NCBI GenBank assembly: GCA_036504335.1
Contig: DASXVJ010000017.1
Coordinates: 62,001-126,000, forward strand
From: Fen-183 sp036504335
GTDB taxonomy: Bacteria; Acidobacteriota; Thermoanaerobaculia; UBA5066
DNA: 64,000 nucleotides
Direction: 5' to 3'
Positions 26,927 to 34,510 of this stretch are shown piece after piece; positions within the stretch are counted from its first letter, which is position 1, and each line of letters opens with the position of its first letter. A model generated the notes under the pieces. The model saw nothing but the letters and a program-made list of their open reading frames with translations. It made no database searches and was not told the DNA's origin. A program made the translations under genes and the position numbers.

Positions 26927-27001
26927 GAGTGACTCCTTTCCTTCGAAAAACGGTGAGGGGCGATGCCCTCGAATTGACTCGGTTGCCCCGCGGGGGTCCT
27001 G

Positions 27002-27028
27002 TTAGCAGAACCTCGTCACGAGTGCTAA
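27002..27028 (-). promoter_or_regulatory. CIRCE operator, one half degenerate
   Basis: TTAGCAGAA-N9-GAGTGCTAA matches the HrcA-binding CIRCE element (TTAGCACTC-N9-GAGTGCTAA) perfectly in one half. The other half keeps TTAGCA but has GAA in place of CTC. It begins just downstream of the -10 box, as expected for HrcA repression of groESL. hrcA itself is not in the window. Confidence 0.88.
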
Positions 27029-27030
27029 CG

Positions 27031-27059
27031 AAAATAGGACGGAACACAGGATCTGTCAA
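27031..27059 (-). promoter_or_regulatory. Sigma-70-type groESL promoter
   Basis: On the minus strand a consensus -35 TTGACA (27059-27054) is followed by 17 nt and the -10 TATTTT (27036-27031). This is the clearest -35/-10 promoter in the window, and the CIRCE element sits immediately downstream. Confidence 0.88.
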
Positions 27060-27068
27060 GGATCCTGT
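27046..27068. promoter_or_regulatory. Inverted repeat over the groESL -35 box
   Basis: ACAGGATC-N7-GATCCTGT is a perfect 8-bp inverted repeat whose loop contains the -35 hexamer. It may be an additional operator for groESL, or the terminator hairpin of the upstream aminotransferase gene; the sequence alone does not decide. Confidence 0.55.
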
Positions 27069-27101
27069 TAGATTTCGTGTAAGAGATTCTATAAAAGTGA
27101 G

Positions 27102-28262
27102 TTAATGCTGCGAAAACTCGGCGAGCGTAAAGGCCAAAAACGCCTTTTGCGCGTCGGAGAGCTCGGGGAACACCGGAATCGCGAGAGTTTCCATCGCGGC
27201 CCGCTCGGACTCCGGGAAGTCACCTTGCTTGTGGCCCAGCGAGGAAAAGCACTCCTGAAGGTGCAGAGGCACCGGGTAGTAGATGGCGCAGCCGATGCCC
27301 TTCGCCGTGAGCTGATCCTTCAGGGAATCTCTTCTTCCCCCGCCGACCCGCACGACGAACTGGTTGAAGACGTGGTGCCGGCCCGCGGCCTCGCGCGGGA
27401 ACTTCAGGCCGCCGTTCTCGAACGGGAGGCCGCCGGCCTCGAGGTAACGCCGTTCGATGTCCTTCGCGTTCGCCCGGCGCGCCTCGGCCCAGCCGTCGAG
27501 GCGCGGAAGCTTCACGTTGAGGATCGCCGCCTGGAGCGCGTCGAGGCGGAAGTTGCCGCCCACGAACTTGTGGTGGTAGCGGCTCGTCTCGCCGTGCATG
27601 CGCATCGCCTTGAGGTTCGCGGCGAGCGTGTCGTCGTTCGTGGTCACCATGCCGCCGTCGCCGAATCCGCCGAGGTTCTTGGACGGGAAGAACGAGAACG
27701 CACAGGAGTCGCCGAGCGCGCCGGCCTTGACTCCCTTGTACGCGGCGCCGAGGGACTGGCAGGCGTCCTCGAGGACGTGGATCCCCTTCTTCTTCGCGAT
27801 CTCATTGATCGGGTCCATGTCCGCGCACTGGCCGTAGAGGTGCACGGGCTGAATCGCCTTCGTCTTCGGCGTCAGCGCGCGCTCGAGCTTCGAGGGGTCG
27901 AGGTTGAAGGATTCCGGCTCGATGTCGACGAAGACGGGCCGCGCGCCGAGACGCGCGACCGCGCCCGCGGAGGCGAAGAAGGTATAGGGCGAGGTCACGA
28001 CGTCGTCGCCCGGGCCGATCCCGAGCGCCATCATGACCGCGAGCTGGGCGTCGGTGCCGGAGGACATCCCGACCGCGTGCCGGGCGCCGACGTACGCGGC
28101 GACGGCCTTCTCGAAGGCTTCGACGCGCGGGCCGAGGATGAATCCCTGGCTCTCGTAGACCTCCGCGGTGACGCGGAGAATCTCGTCCTTGACGGTGGCG
28201 TACTGCTTCTTGAGGTCGAGGAGGGGGACGGGGGTGGCGGGAGGAGCGCTGATCGTCGTCAC
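27102..28262 (-). CDS. DegT/DnrJ/EryC1/StrS aminotransferase (sugar aminotransferase type)
   Basis: The 386-residue PLP enzyme has SSGTDAQLAVMMAL, the VLEDACQSLGA stretch with the PLP-ring Asp, FSFFPSKNLGGFGDGG with the Schiff-base Lys near residue 195, and a C-terminal YPVPLHLQECF region. Family members transfer an amino group to keto-sugars for surface glycans or antibiotics, or act as PLP-dependent dehydratases. The nearby glycan cluster is a plausible user. The start is GTG at 28262, with TAGCGT 6 nt before it. A weak, possibly coincidental pair of motif-like arms lies at 27240-27345. Confidence 0.92.
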   Translation of the reverse strand: MTTISAPPATPVPLLDLKKQYATVKDEILRVTAEVYESQGFILGPRVEAFEKAVAAYVGARHAVGMSSGTDAQLAVMMALGIGPGDDVVTSPYTFFASAGAVARLGARPVFVDIEPESFNLDPSKLERALTPKTKAIQPVHLYGQCADMDPINEIAKKKGIHVLEDACQSLGAAYKGVKAGALGDSCAFSFFPSKNLGGFGDGGMVTTNDDTLAANLKAMRMHGETSRYHHKFVGGNFRLDALQAAILNVKLPRLDGWAEARRANAKDIERRYLEAGGLPFENGGLKFPREAAGRHHVFNQFVVRVGGGRRDSLKDQLTAKGIGCAIYYPVPLHLQECFSSLGHKQGDFPESERAAMETLAIPVFPELSDAQKAFLAFTLAEFSQH

Positions 28263-28268
28263 GCGGCT

Positions 28269-28274
28269 ACGCTA
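28269..28274 (-). promoter_or_regulatory. Putative -10 hexamer TAGCGT, leaderless spacing
   Basis: On the minus strand TAGCGT is followed by 6 nt and the GTG of the DegT aminotransferase gene. No Shine-Dalgarno sequence is visible in that interval. Confidence 0.35.
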
Positions 28275-28285
28275 CACCAGACCGG

Positions 28286-29302
28286 CTACACGAGCCCGCG
28301 GGCGACGAGCTCGGACTTGGCCCAGGCGTAAACGACCGGCGCGAGGACGACCCCCGGGATGCCGAACGCCGCCTCGAAGACGAGGATCGCGAGGAGCGTC
28401 TCCCATGCCGCCGCCCCGATGCGCCCGCCGACGATCTTCGCGTTCAGGAAGTACTCGAGCTTGTGGACGAGAAGGAGGTACCCGAGCGAGCCGGCCGCGG
28501 CCCACGGCGAGACGCCGAGCGCGACGAGGACGATCACCGTGTTGGAGACGAGGTTCCCGGCGACGGGAATCAGGCCGCAGACGAACGTGATCGCGACGAG
28601 CGTCCCCGCGAGGGGCAGGCGGATCCCGAAGAGGGGCAGGATCGCGAACAGGTAGACCGCCGTCAGGATCGTGTTCACGGCGGAGATCTCGATCTGAGCC
28701 TTCGCGACGGACCGGAAGCTCTCGCCGAACCGCCTGAGCCGCTCCGTGAGGGCTTCGGCGAGAGGTCCCGGCGCCTCCCGCGGCGCGCGGAAGAACACGA
28801 GAACGCCCAGCACCGAGCCGAGAAGCGCGTGCACGAGGCCGCGGGCGCCGACCGTTCCCGCGTGGCGGAGCGCGCCCGCGTTCTCCCGCAGCCAGTGCGC
28901 GAGCGCCTCGGTCGAGCCGCCGTGCGCCGGAAGAGGGGTCGAGACGCCCGCGGCCTCGAGCGTCTCCTTCAGCCGGGCGAGCGTCTCCCCCATCTTCTCG
29001 AGGACGGCCGGCAGGTCGCCCACCCGGCCCCGGACGAACCCCCAGAGGACGACGATCGCGAGCGTCACGAGCCCCGCCGCGAGAAGGCCGAGGGCGGCCG
29101 CGGCGAGCGCCCGGGCGAGGCCGTGCGAGACCCGCCCGCGCAGGCGCCGCGCCATCGACTGCAGGAGCGCCCAGGCCAGGAACCCGGCCAGAAGCGCCGG
29201 GACGAGGTGCAGGAGCAGCGCGGCGAGGAGCGCGAGCGCCGCGAGGACGAAGGACGTCCGCTCGTACGGGGTGAACGGGGAGGCCTGGGCTTCGCCGGTC
29301 AT
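28286..29302 (-). CDS. AI-2E family transporter (PF01594)
   Basis: The 338-residue membrane protein has about eight hydrophobic segments: two paired helices at the N-terminus, a soluble region (residues ~90-150), and a C-terminal half with FVCGLIPVAGNLVSNT and LGYLLLVHKLEYFLNAKIVGGRI. The latter two are signature stretches of the TqsA/YdiK family. Members include autoinducer-2 exporters and Na+/H+ antiporters, so the substrate cannot be stated. The ATG at 29302 overlaps the MFS stop as ATGA. Confidence 0.88.
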   Translation of the reverse strand: MTGEAQASPFTPYERTSFVLAALALLAALLLHLVPALLAGFLAWALLQSMARRLRGRVSHGLARALAAAALGLLAAGLVTLAIVVLWGFVRGRVGDLPAVLEKMGETLARLKETLEAAGVSTPLPAHGGSTEALAHWLRENAGALRHAGTVGARGLVHALLGSVLGVLVFFRAPREAPGPLAEALTERLRRFGESFRSVAKAQIEISAVNTILTAVYLFAILPLFGIRLPLAGTLVAITFVCGLIPVAGNLVSNTVIVLVALGVSPWAAAGSLGYLLLVHKLEYFLNAKIVGGRIGAAAWETLLAILVFEAAFGIPGVVLAPVVYAWAKSELVARGLV

Positions 29303-30660
29303 CGGGCGGGATTATCCGCCGCGGGCGGAAACGTCACCTTCAGGAACGCACCGCTCGCGAGCGCGAGCACGGCGAAGAGGATGCCGATGCCCGCCCGATA
29401 CCCCGCGGGACTCCGGTCCGGGAACAGCGCGAGCGTCCCCGCCCACACGACCGGCCCGAGAACAGACGCCGCCTCGCCCGCGAGCGTGAAAAAGCCGAAG
29501 AACTCCGTCATGCGCTCCTTCGGGACGAGCGCGATGAGGCCGAGGCGCCCCGTGACCTTGATGCCGCCGAGGCCGATGCCGGCGAGGACTCCGACGACCG
29601 TGAACGCCCCCGGATCGCGGACGAGGAGCGCGAGCGCGAAGACGAGCGCCCAGTTGAACAGCGCCACGAGCGTCGCCGTCCGGATCGTGACGCGCTGGCA
29701 GAGCCAGCCGTAGAGAAGGCCCCCGACGACGGCGACGGCCGTCGCAACGAGGAGCAGCACCTGCACCTGCGCGTCCGTCAGTCCCACGGCGAACTTCGAG
29801 TACGTCGCCATCTGGATCTGGATGGTGTGGATGACGTCGATATAGAGGAAGTTCGAGACGAGAAACCACAGAAGCGCTGGCGTCTGCGGCAGGGATCGGA
29901 TGGTTCGGAAGACTTCGGAGAAGGGAGAAGAGGAAGAGGAAGATTTCTTAGAAGGTGAAGAGGGACCCGGAACGTGCTCTGGGGCGCGCGCTGCGATTCC
30001 GAAGCCTTCCGCTTTCGGAAGGCGCGCGAAGAAGAGCAGCGGGACGGCCGCCCCGAGCCACAGCAGGGCCGTCGGCAGGTAGGCGTTCCGGCGCACCCAG
30101 GCGTCATTCACATTCGAAGAAACGGGCGCGACCGAAAGCGCGTCGACGACCGATGCGAGAAAGCCGGGCAGGTGCGCGCGGATCGAGCCCGAGACGAAGG
30201 GCAGAACGAGAAACATCCCGAGCAGCGAGCCGACGTATCCCGCCGCCACGCCGATCCCGGACACGCGCCCCGAGTTCGACGCGTCGGAGACGTCCGGGAG
30301 CATCGCGTTGTAGAAGACGTACGCGCACTGGAACGCGACGTTCGCGAGCGCGAAGAGAACGAGAACCTGCGCGACGGGCCCGGGCGCCGCGACGAGGGCC
30401 GTCAACGCGACTCCAGCGAGGACGAACGGAACGAGAAACCTTCGCTTGCCCTTGCGGTCCGCGAGGTGCCCGAGGAACGGCGCCGCGACCGCGACGACCG
30501 CCATCGAGAGCCCGAATGCGAGCGAGAACTTCTCGTTCCCGCGCGGGACGCGTCCCGCGACGTCGAGCGGCAGGTGGAGCGAGAGGAGGTTCATCGCGAA
30601 CGCCGTCGCGCCGAGCTCGTAGAGGCTCCATGCGGTGACCGTCGAGCCGCGGGTCTTCAC
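29299..30660 (-). CDS. MFS transporter, UMF1/Atg22-like
   Basis: The 453-residue transporter has twelve hydrophobic helices. It begins WSLYELGATAFAMNLLSLHLP and contains YVFYNAMLPDVS, which resembles the UMF1 (vacuole effluxer Atg22-like) group; the DRKGKRR loop is an MFS motif A equivalent. Its long cytoplasmic central loop holds inverted motif pair B and reads PGPSSPSKKSSSSSSPFSEV because of it. The start is GTG at 30660, overlapping the rhomboid stop as GTGA. Substrate unknown. Confidence 0.85.
   Translation of the reverse strand: MKTRGSTVTAWSLYELGATAFAMNLLSLHLPLDVAGRVPRGNEKFSLAFGLSMAVVAVAAPFLGHLADRKGKRRFLVPFVLAGVALTALVAAPGPVAQVLVLFALANVAFQCAYVFYNAMLPDVSDASNSGRVSGIGVAAGYVGSLLGMFLVLPFVSGSIRAHLPGFLASVVDALSVAPVSSNVNDAWVRRNAYLPTALLWLGAAVPLLFFARLPKAEGFGIAARAPEHVPGPSSPSKKSSSSSSPFSEVFRTIRSLPQTPALLWFLVSNFLYIDVIHTIQIQMATYSKFAVGLTDAQVQVLLLVATAVAVVGGLLYGWLCQRVTIRTATLVALFNWALVFALALLVRDPGAFTVVGVLAGIGLGGIKVTGRLGLIALVPKERMTEFFGFFTLAGEAASVLGPVVWAGTLALFPDRSPAGYRAGIGILFAVLALASGAFLKVTFPPAADNPAR
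29917..30122. repeat. Paired inverted AT-rich motif B
   Basis: The left arm (29917-29965) is a purine tract followed by AGATTTCTTAGAAGGTGAAG, the best match to the consensus. The right arm (30104-30122) is the inverted, shorter TCATTCACATTCGAAGAAA. Core centres are about 168 bp apart. The pair lies in the MFS gene at its central loop. Confidence 0.72.
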
Positions 30661-31367
30661 GTGATGCGGTATCGCGCCGGAGGCGGCCGCTTCGGGCGGA
30701 AGAGCAGGACCCACGCGACGCCCGCGACGAAGCCGCCGACGTGGGCCCAGAACGCCACGCCGCCCGGCGCCGCTCCTCCGCGGCCCACCGACGCGAGCTG
30801 CGAGGAGCCCATCCAGAACTGCAGGAGGAACCAGCCGAGGAGATAGAGCCCCGCGGGAATCTCGACGAGCGGGAAGAGGATGAAGAGCGGAATCACCGTG
30901 ACGACGCGCGCCTTCGGATAGAGGACGAAGTACGCGCCGAGGACGCCCGCGATCGCGCCGGACGCGCCGAGGTTCGGGATCGTGGACGCGGGCGAAAGGA
31001 ACGCCTGCAGGAGCGTCGCGCTGACGCCGCACACGAGGTAGAAGAGCAGGAACCGCCCGTGCCCGAGGGCGTCCTCGACGTTGTCCGCGAAGATCCAGAG
31101 GAAGAGCATGTTGCCGGCGAGGTGCAGGAACCCGCCGTGGAGGAACATCGCGGTGAAGATCGTCACGACCGAGGCGCCGGTCGTCCACCCCGCGAACAGC
31201 TCGGGATGGAAGAACCTCGCCGGGACGAACGCGAAGGTGTTCACGAACGCGTCGAGGCGGTCGCCCTGGAGGATCTCGAGGACGAAGGCCGCCACGTTCG
31301 CGACGAGGAGCAGCCGCGTCACGAACGGGACCGTCCGGGACGGGATCGTGTCGCGCAGCGGAATCAA
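30657..31367 (-). CDS. Rhomboid-family intramembrane serine protease
   Basis: The 236-residue protein has six hydrophobic helices. The catalytic Ser lies in GASGAIAG near residue 137 and the His in HVGGFVAG near residue 208, which form the Ser-His dyad. The first helix is followed by a long loop ending WTTGASVVTIFTAMFLHGGFLHLAGN, the conserved region before helix 2. The start is TTG at 31367: the N-terminus MIPLRDTIPSRTVPFVT matches the conserved family start, and no in-frame ATG exists upstream. Its substrate is unknown. Confidence 0.92.
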   Translation of the reverse strand: MIPLRDTIPSRTVPFVTRLLLVANVAAFVLEILQGDRLDAFVNTFAFVPARFFHPELFAGWTTGASVVTIFTAMFLHGGFLHLAGNMLFLWIFADNVEDALGHGRFLLFYLVCGVSATLLQAFLSPASTIPNLGASGAIAGVLGAYFVLYPKARVVTVIPLFILFPLVEIPAGLYLLGWFLLQFWMGSSQLASVGRGGAAPGGVAFWAHVGGFVAGVAWVLLFRPKRPPPARYRIT

Positions 31368-31397
31368 GAGGCGCCCATCATAAGGGCGCGGCGGGCC

Positions 31398-31685
31398 CTA
31401 CTTCCGCTTGCGGTTGAGGAGCTCCTTGAGGTCCTTGCCGGCGCGGAAACGGGCGACCTTGGCCGCGCCGATCCGGATCGCCGCCTTCGTCCGCGGGTTG
31501 ACGCCCGTGCGGGCCTTGCGGTCGGCCACGTGGAAGACGCCGAGGCCCGGGAGCGCGACGCGCTCGCCCTTCTTGAGGATTCCCGTGATGGCGTTCACGA
31601 CCGAGTCGAGAGCCGCCGCGGCGTCCTTGCGCGTCAGGCCGGTGTCGTTGGCGATGGCTTCCACGATGTCGGCTTTGCCCGCCAT
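31398..31685 (-). CDS. HU-family DNA-binding protein (copy 1)
   Basis: The 95-residue protein is a complete HU/IHF monomer: an N-terminal helical dimerisation part (KADIVEAIANDTGLTRKDAA) and the DNA-binding arm region (GVFHVADRKARTGVNPRTKAAIRI), with the conserved Arg-Asn-Pro-type turn as GVNPRT. It bends and compacts DNA as a dimer. A GGAGGA ribosome binding site precedes the ATG at 31685, and a TAGATT box lies about 40 nt upstream. A second HU is encoded on the other strand at 34136, with a different surface charge pattern. Confidence 0.95.
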   Translation of the reverse strand: MAGKADIVEAIANDTGLTRKDAAAALDSVVNAITGILKKGERVALPGLGVFHVADRKARTGVNPRTKAAIRIGAAKVARFRAGKDLKELLNRKRK

Positions 31686-31750
31686 GGGGATCCTCCTGCG
31701 TTTCCGGAGACCGAAAATCGCCGGCAATCTAGGGCGCGGGGTTCCCCTTG

Positions 31751-33088
31751 TCAACGACGCAGGCGCGTCATGAGGATCGCGCTGAACCCGTCGACGGTCG
31801 CGCCGGGCAGGACCCGCACGAGGCCCGACGGATCCGTCCGCTCCGCGAGAGGCGGCGACAGGTCCAACACGGGCCGGACCCGCACGAAGTCCGGGCGAGC
31901 GGCGAGGACCGCGTCCACGACGTGCTCGTTTTCCTCGGGCTCGAGCGAACACGTCACGTAGAGGAGGGCGCCCCCCGGCGCGAGGAGCGCGAGGGCCGCG
32001 CCGATCAGGCGGTGCTGCGTCGCGGCGAAGCCCGCGAGGTCGCCCGGGCCAAGGCGAAGCCGGATCTCCGGGTTCTTGCGCAGCGTCCCCGTGCCTGAGC
32101 ACGGCGCGTCGAGAAGGACGGCGTCGAACCGCTCCCGCGGAAGCGGCGGGACGCCCGCATCCGCCCGCACGACGAGAACCTCGTCGCGGCGGCCCGCGGC
32201 CGCGAGGTTCGCGGCGAGCCGAGCGGCGCGCGAGGCCGTGCGCTCGAGGGCGACGACGCGCCGGGCTCTCCCGGAGGCGAGGAGTGCGCGCGCTTTTCCG
32301 CCGGGCGCCGCCGTGAGGTCCACCGCGATACGCACCTCCGGGAGGAGGGAGGCGAGCGCCTGCGCCGCCACGTCGACGACGGCGAGCGCGCCTCCCGAGA
32401 CGAGCGGGTGCGCCACCGCGTTGCCATCCGTCACCGTGAGCGCGAGCGGGGCCCACGGCGACCGCTCCGCCGTCACGCCGTCCGCCGCCAGCGCAGCGAG
32501 GATCTCGTCCACCGACCCCGCGCGCGGGTCGGCGAGCAGGTCGGTGGGGGTGTCGAGGTCGTCCGCCTCCATCGCCGCGCGCGCGGCCGGCTCCCCGAAC
32601 GCCGCGACCCAGCGCCTCACGAGCCATTCCGGATGCGACGTCTCGAGCGCGAGGCGCGCGAGCGGATCGGCGCCGGGCGGAACGCGCACCGCGCCCGGCC
32701 TCGCCTCGCGCTCGGCGACGCGCCGGAGGACGGCGTTCACGAGCCCGGCCGCCTTCGGCGCGAAGACGCGGACCGCCGCCACCGTCTCCCCGACCGCCGC
32801 GTGCGCGGGGACGCGGTCCATGAGGAGCAGCTGCGCCGCCCCGAGGCGCAGGGCCGCGAGGACCGGAGGGTCGAGGGAAGCGGCGGGCTGCTTGAGATGC
32901 CGCTCGAGGACGTGGTCGAGGCGGATCGCCCCGCGCAGCGTCTTCTTGACGAGGGCGCGCAGGAAGTCGCGATCCCGCGCGTCCAGCTCCCGGCCGCGCG
33001 CGTCGAGAAGCGGCGCGGCATGCGCGCCCTTGTCGACGCGCAGGAGGATGCCGAGCGCGAGCTCCCGCGCGGAGCGCGGGGCCGTCAT
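31751..33088 (-). CDS. rsmB: 16S rRNA (cytosine-967-C5)-methyltransferase RsmB
   Basis: The 445-residue protein has an N-terminal NusB-like helical domain (ELALGILLRVDKGAHA, FLRALVKKTLRG) and a C-terminal SAM domain. Motifs are AVDLTAAPGGKARALL, the DAPCSGTGTLRKNPEIR stretch near residue 329 and the catalytic-Cys segment VTCSLEPEENE near 377. RsmB forms m5C967 in 16S rRNA. The ATG at 33088 overlaps the fmt stop as ATGA; fmt-rsmB is a classic gene pair. Confidence 0.94.
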   Translation of the reverse strand: MTAPRSARELALGILLRVDKGAHAAPLLDARGRELDARDRDFLRALVKKTLRGAIRLDHVLERHLKQPAASLDPPVLAALRLGAAQLLLMDRVPAHAAVGETVAAVRVFAPKAAGLVNAVLRRVAEREARPGAVRVPPGADPLARLALETSHPEWLVRRWVAAFGEPAARAAMEADDLDTPTDLLADPRAGSVDEILAALAADGVTAERSPWAPLALTVTDGNAVAHPLVSGGALAVVDVAAQALASLLPEVRIAVDLTAAPGGKARALLASGRARRVVALERTASRAARLAANLAAAGRRDEVLVVRADAGVPPLPRERFDAVLLDAPCSGTGTLRKNPEIRLRLGPGDLAGFAATQHRLIGAALALLAPGGALLYVTCSLEPEENEHVVDAVLAARPDFVRVRPVLDLSPPLAERTDPSGLVRVLPGATVDGFSAILMTRLRR

Positions 33089-34044
33089 CCGCCCCAGGTC
33101 TCGCCGGCCGCCACGCGCTCGCCGCGGACGAAGTCCGCCGCGGGCTGCGCCTTGCGGCCTTCGGCCTGCAGCGTCGCGACGGCGACGGCGCCCTCGCCGC
33201 AGGCGACGACGATGCGGCCGCCGGCTTCGAGCACCGTACCTGGAGAGGGCCTTCCTGCTCCCTCTCGCGCCCACGGGCCGTCTGCGACGAGCTGCAGGCC
33301 GGACAACTTGACGCGAGTATTTCTTCGAGTGGTAAAGAGTCCCGGCCAGGGGGTGAAGGCCCGGCTACGACGCACCAGCTCGGCCGCGGGGCGTGTCCAG
33401 GCGACGCGTGCATCCTCCCGGGTGATCTTCGGGCAGTACGTGGCTCGTGCCTCGTCCTGTGGGATAGGCACCGCAGTCCTGCCCTCTTCACCTTCTAAGG
33501 AATTCAACGTCTCGACCAGCGCATCAGCTCCCACCTCTGCGAGCCGCGCGCCCAGGGAAGCAGAATCTTCCTCCTCCCCGATCTGGGTTTTCCGCATCGT
33601 GTAGACGGGCCCGGTGTCCATCCCGGCCTCCATCTTCATGATCGAAACCCCCGTCAGCGGGTCGCCGGCGAGGATCGCCGCCTGGACCGGAGAGGCCCCC
33701 CGCCAGCGCGGGAGAAGGCTCCCGTGGACGTTCAGGCAGCCGAGGCGCGGCAGGTCGAGCACCCTCCGGGCGAGGATCTTCCCGTAGGCCGCGATGACAA
33801 AGGCGTCGGCGCGCGCCTCGGCGAGGCGCGCGAACGCGGCATCGTCCTTCAGCGTGGGCGGCTGGAAAACGAGCATTCCCAGCGACTTCGCGAGAGACGC
33901 GACCGGCGGATCGGTGATCTCCGCCTTCCTCCCGACGGGCTTTCCGGGCTGCGAGACGACGAGAGCGATGTCGTGGCCGGCGGCCCTCAAGGCCTCGAGC
34001 GTCGGGACCGCGAAAGACGGCGAACCGAAGAAAACAATGCGCAC
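33085..34044 (-). CDS. fmt: Methionyl-tRNA formyltransferase
   Basis: The 319-residue enzyme formylates initiator Met-tRNA using 10-formyl-THF. The N-terminus IVFFGSPSFAVPTLEAL, the catalytic NVHGSLLPRWRGASPVQ (Asn-x-His) near residue 108 and the MEAGMDTGP stretch with the catalytic Asp are all present. An oligonucleotide-binding-fold C-terminal domain follows. The start is GTG at 34044 with TACACT 6 nt upstream, a leaderless layout. Motif pair C lies inside the gene: one arm encodes LNSLEGEEG, the other LFTTRRNTR. The sequence between them is ordinary conserved Fmt sequence, so the pair did not arrive as one inserted block. Confidence 0.95.
   Translation of the reverse strand: MRIVFFGSPSFAVPTLEALRAAGHDIALVVSQPGKPVGRKAEITDPPVASLAKSLGMLVFQPPTLKDDAAFARLAEARADAFVIAAYGKILARRVLDLPRLGCLNVHGSLLPRWRGASPVQAAILAGDPLTGVSIMKMEAGMDTGPVYTMRKTQIGEEEDSASLGARLAEVGADALVETLNSLEGEEGRTAVPIPQDEARATYCPKITREDARVAWTRPAAELVRRSRAFTPWPGLFTTRRNTRVKLSGLQLVADGPWAREGAGRPSPGTVLEAGGRIVVACGEGAVAVATLQAEGRKAQPAADFVRGERVAAGETWGG
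33317..33506. repeat. Paired inverted AT-rich motif C
   Basis: The left arm (33317-33340) contains ATTTCTTCGAGTGGTAAAGA and the right arm (33481-33506) is CTCTTCACCTTCTAAGGAAT. Core centres are about 172 bp apart. Both arms lie within fmt, and the GC-rich spacer encodes conserved Fmt residues. Confidence 0.75.
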
Positions 34045-34050
34045 GCGCAG

Positions 34051-34056
34051 AGTGTA
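34051..34056 (-). promoter_or_regulatory. Putative -10 hexamer TACACT, leaderless spacing (fmt)
   Basis: On the minus strand TACACT is followed by CTGCGC and then the GTG of fmt. This is one of the clearest examples of the TANNNT-plus-6 pattern in the window. Confidence 0.45.
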
Positions 34057-34081
34057 TAGACACGAAACGCAGTTTTCCCTC

Positions 34082-34087
34082 TAGAAT
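34082..34087 (+). promoter_or_regulatory. Putative -10 hexamer TAGAAT for the second HU gene
   Basis: TAGAAT lies 48 nt before the HU start. A possible -35, TAGACA, is at 34057-34062, but with a long 19-nt spacer. Unlike the leaderless cases, the gene has a normal GAGAAAGGA ribosome binding site. Confidence 0.4.
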
Positions 34088-34135
34088 CCGGGCATTCCCT
34101 CGCGGGAACCAAGTTACGAGAAAGGACGGAATCAC

Positions 34136-34423
34136 ATGGCTGGAATGACCAAGTCGCAGATCGCGGAGCACATGGCGGAGAAAACGGGGCTTACGAAGAA
34201 GAACGCGGCGCTCTTCCTCGAGGAGCTCGCGGGGCTCGCCTACAAGCAGGCGAAGAACACCTTCACGTTCCCCGGCGTCGGCAAGCTCGTGCTCGTGAAC
34301 CGGAAGGCCCGCATGGGTCGCAACCCGGCGACGGGCGAGGCGATCAAGATCCCGGCCAAGCGCGTCGTGAAGTTCCGCGTCGCGAAGGCCGCCAAGGACG
34401 CGATCCTCGGCGCGAAGAAGTAG
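34136..34423 (+). CDS. HU-family DNA-binding protein (copy 2)
   Basis: The 95-residue protein has the HU/IHF fold. MTKSQIAEHMAEKTGLTKKNA forms the helical dimerisation part, and KLVLVNRKARMGRNPATGEAIKI is the beta-arm region with the conserved RNP turn that intercalates DNA. GAGAAAGGA provides a good ribosome binding site. It differs from the copy at 31398 in about half of its residues, so heterodimers or separate roles are possible. It is monocistronic, divergent from fmt and convergent with ftsK. Confidence 0.95.
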   Translation: MAGMTKSQIAEHMAEKTGLTKKNAALFLEELAGLAYKQAKNTFTFPGVGKLVLVNRKARMGRNPATGEAIKIPAKRVVKFRVAKAAKDAILGAKK

Positions 34424-34510
34424 CGCGGAGGGGTTTGGGGAACCCCCGCTTGGGGTTCCCCAACACCCGCTGCCGCAGGCAGCGGGCAGAAGAATCTCCT
34501 ACGATCTTCT
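34424..34510. terminator. Three tandem hairpins between convergent HU and ftsK genes
   Basis: Three consecutive stems fill the gap. The first is a 12-bp perfect stem TTGGGGAACCCC / GGGGTTCCCCAA (34435-34463). The second is a 9-bp perfect stem CCCGCTGCC / GGCAGCGGG (34466-34486). The third, AGAAGA...TCTTCT (34488-34510), spans the ftsK stop codon. None is followed by a long T-tract, so they look like a bidirectional roadblock or a REP-like block. Confidence 0.7.

Noticed and set aside
29917..29965. Reading the Ser-rich runs as a conserved protein motif
   Set aside because: The same DNA is translated differently in other genes, so the runs follow from the DNA motif.
33481..33506. Resemblance of the inverted arm (TTCACCTTCTAAGGAAT) to the 3' end of 16S rRNA and the start of the spacer (TCACCTCCTTTCTAAGGA)
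   Set aside because: The match is partial, the order of C and T tracts differs, and most other arms do not share it. There is no other rRNA sequence nearby.
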